Source: Streptomyces sp. GQFP (GTDB taxonomy: Bacteria; Actinomycetota; Actinomycetes; Streptomycetales; Streptomycetaceae). Taken from it: a DNA stretch of 64,000 nucleotides. Where the stretch lies: the NCBI RefSeq assembly GCF_021545335.1, contig NZ_CP089312.1, positions 620,001 to 684,000 on the forward strand, written 5' to 3'. Position 1 is the first letter of the stretch; every line of letters starts with the position of its first letter. This document shows positions 63,222-64,000 of this stretch, one piece after another. The position numbers were made by a program, and so were the translations under genes. Under the pieces are notes generated by a model. That model made no database searches. It saw only the letters and a program-made list of their open reading frames with translations, and was not told the DNA's origin.

Positions 63222-64000
63222 TCAGAAGTTGAGGGGGAAGCGGCGGGGCTTGGTGCCCGTGGCGCGGGCGTACGCGTTGGCGACCGCGCCCGCCGCGGCC
63301 GGCACGCCGAGTTCTCCGGCTCCGCCGGGCTCGCCCTTGGACGGCATGATGTGCGCCTCGAAGTGCAGAGGGGCGTGCCGTTGGCGGGCGTAGTGGAAGT
63401 CGGCGAAGCTGCCCTCGCGGACGGCGCCCCGGTCGATGTGGAGGCCGGCCCGCAGGATCGTGGAGATGCCGTCGATCGTGGTGCCCATGAGCTGGGCCTC
63501 AAGTCCGCGTGGGTTCACGGCCGTTCCGACGTCAGCCGCCATCACCGCCCTGGTGACGCGGGGGTTCCTCGGATCGGTGGCGTCGATCTCGATCAGACAG
63601 GCCACGCAGGAGCCGTACTCCTCGTGGACGGCCATGCCCTGTCCGTGTCCGGCCGGCAGGGCGCGTCCCCAACTCCCGGCGGAGGCCGCCTTGTCGAGCA
63701 CGGTGCGTACGGTCTTGCTGCGGAGTGTGGTGCGCCGGAAGGCGACCGGGTCCTTGCCGAGGCCGCGGGCGATCTCGTCGACCATGATCTCCTCGACGGT
63801 CCGGGTCGTCCCGGAGTCCACCGAGCGCCAGGCGCCGAGGGGTATCGCCTCCAGTTCCACGCCGCCCGAATCCCCGGACAACTGACCGAAGTTGTACAGC
63901 CCGCTGTCGCTGGGCAGCGGGCCCGCCTCCCGGACGCGTCCCGCCCGCGCGGCCAGGGACCTCCCACCGCCCTGCGCGGCGAGGCCCTCGCCCTCCCACG
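63222..64000 (-). CDS. Molybdopterin-binding large subunit, isoquinoline 1-oxidoreductase beta-like (5' end outside window)
   Basis: The C-terminal 259 codons of a xanthine-oxidase-family large subunit; the frame is open to the window edge. Conserved blocks are GAWRSVDSGTTRTVEEIMVDEIARGLGKDPVAFRR, GHGQGMAVHEEYGSCVACLIEID, VMAADVGTAVNPRGLEAQLMGTTIDGIS and the C-terminal GKGEPGGAGELGVPAAAGAVANAYARATGT-type stretch (KGEPGGAGELGVP), which carries the catalytic glutamate region of the family (EPGGAGE). It oxidises N-heterocycles or aldehydes with water as oxygen source. A Tat signal, common in IorB, would be in the missing part. Confidence 0.92.
   Translation of the reverse strand, partial: WEGEGLAAQGGGRSLAARAGRVREAGPLPSDSGLYNFGQLSGDSGGVELEAIPLGAWRSVDSGTTRTVEEIMVDEIARGLGKDPVAFRRTTLRSKTVRTVLDKAASAGSWGRALPAGHGQGMAVHEEYGSCVACLIEIDATDPRNPRVTRAVMAADVGTAVNPRGLEAQLMGTTIDGISTILRAGLHIDRGAVREGSFADFHYARQRHAPLHFEAHIMPSKGEPGGAGELGVPAAAGAVANAYARATGTKPRRFPLNF

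Overview
The window is a stretch of high-GC actinobacterial chromosome, almost certainly from a Streptomyces. Supporting signs are the GC-saturated third codon positions, frequent GTG/TTG starts with GGAGG-type ribosome sites, the GlgA/GlgC pair, a monomeric isocitrate dehydrogenase, an Rpf-LysM-M23 cell-wall enzyme, and five copies of an intergenic palindrome typical of Streptomyces. No rRNA, tRNA or CRISPR array was seen. Genes run off both ends.

Layout. 1-4.9 kb: GH29 fucosidase and GH20 hexosaminidase, an amidase, a GNAT and a 57-residue protein. 5.3-11.6 kb: a degenerate HD-domain protein, two SDR oxidoreductases, a lone TnpB-like nuclease and a WS/DGAT acyltransferase. 11.7-17.5 kb: a secreted GH92 mannosidase and a glycogen block (FhuF-like protein, glgA, glgC). 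17.7-24 kb: a DMT transporter, an Rpf-LysM-M23 protein, gnd, and a panD-GNAT-racemase unit. 24-34 kb: a MerR/sliding-clamp fusion under a textbook MerR promoter, an ABC exporter, a flippase-like protein, MscS, an M1 peptidase and icd. 34-42.3 kb: a GntR/FadR regulator divergent from proline iminopeptidase and a peptide ABC transporter. The binding-protein gene of that transporter is frameshifted, and its two ATPase genes are separated by two duplicated, chimeric mini-ORFs. 42.4-51.2 kb: a protease-rich regulatory cluster (acidic protein, ECF sigma factor, S8 protease, divergent TPR-CHAT protein, decayed CHAT copy, AAA-LuxR regulator and intracellular metzincin). 51.3-55.4 kb: two flavin monooxygenases and a Xi-GST-like protein, each unit preceded by an SRRHIDL leader peptide. 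55.5-59.2 kb: an acyl-CoA dehydrogenase, reductase and aminotransferase operon. 59.2-64 kb: a MITE-like palindrome, a UbiB-type kinase, an NPLAAL tandem-repeat protein, an ECF sigma factor, and an isoquinoline-oxidoreductase-type molybdenum hydroxylase running off the end.

The strongest candidate for an undescribed system is the protease cluster at 42.4-51.2 kb. Two caspase/subtilisin-type proteases and a metzincin, none with a signal peptide, sit with their own sigma factor and an ATPase-LuxR regulator. A 9-bp motif is shared by the two divergent promoter regions. The second is the dppD/dppF junction at 40.9-41.3 kb. It has been duplicated twice so that each copy makes a small ORF with a DppF N-terminus and a DppD C-terminus, and every stop/start overlap is kept.
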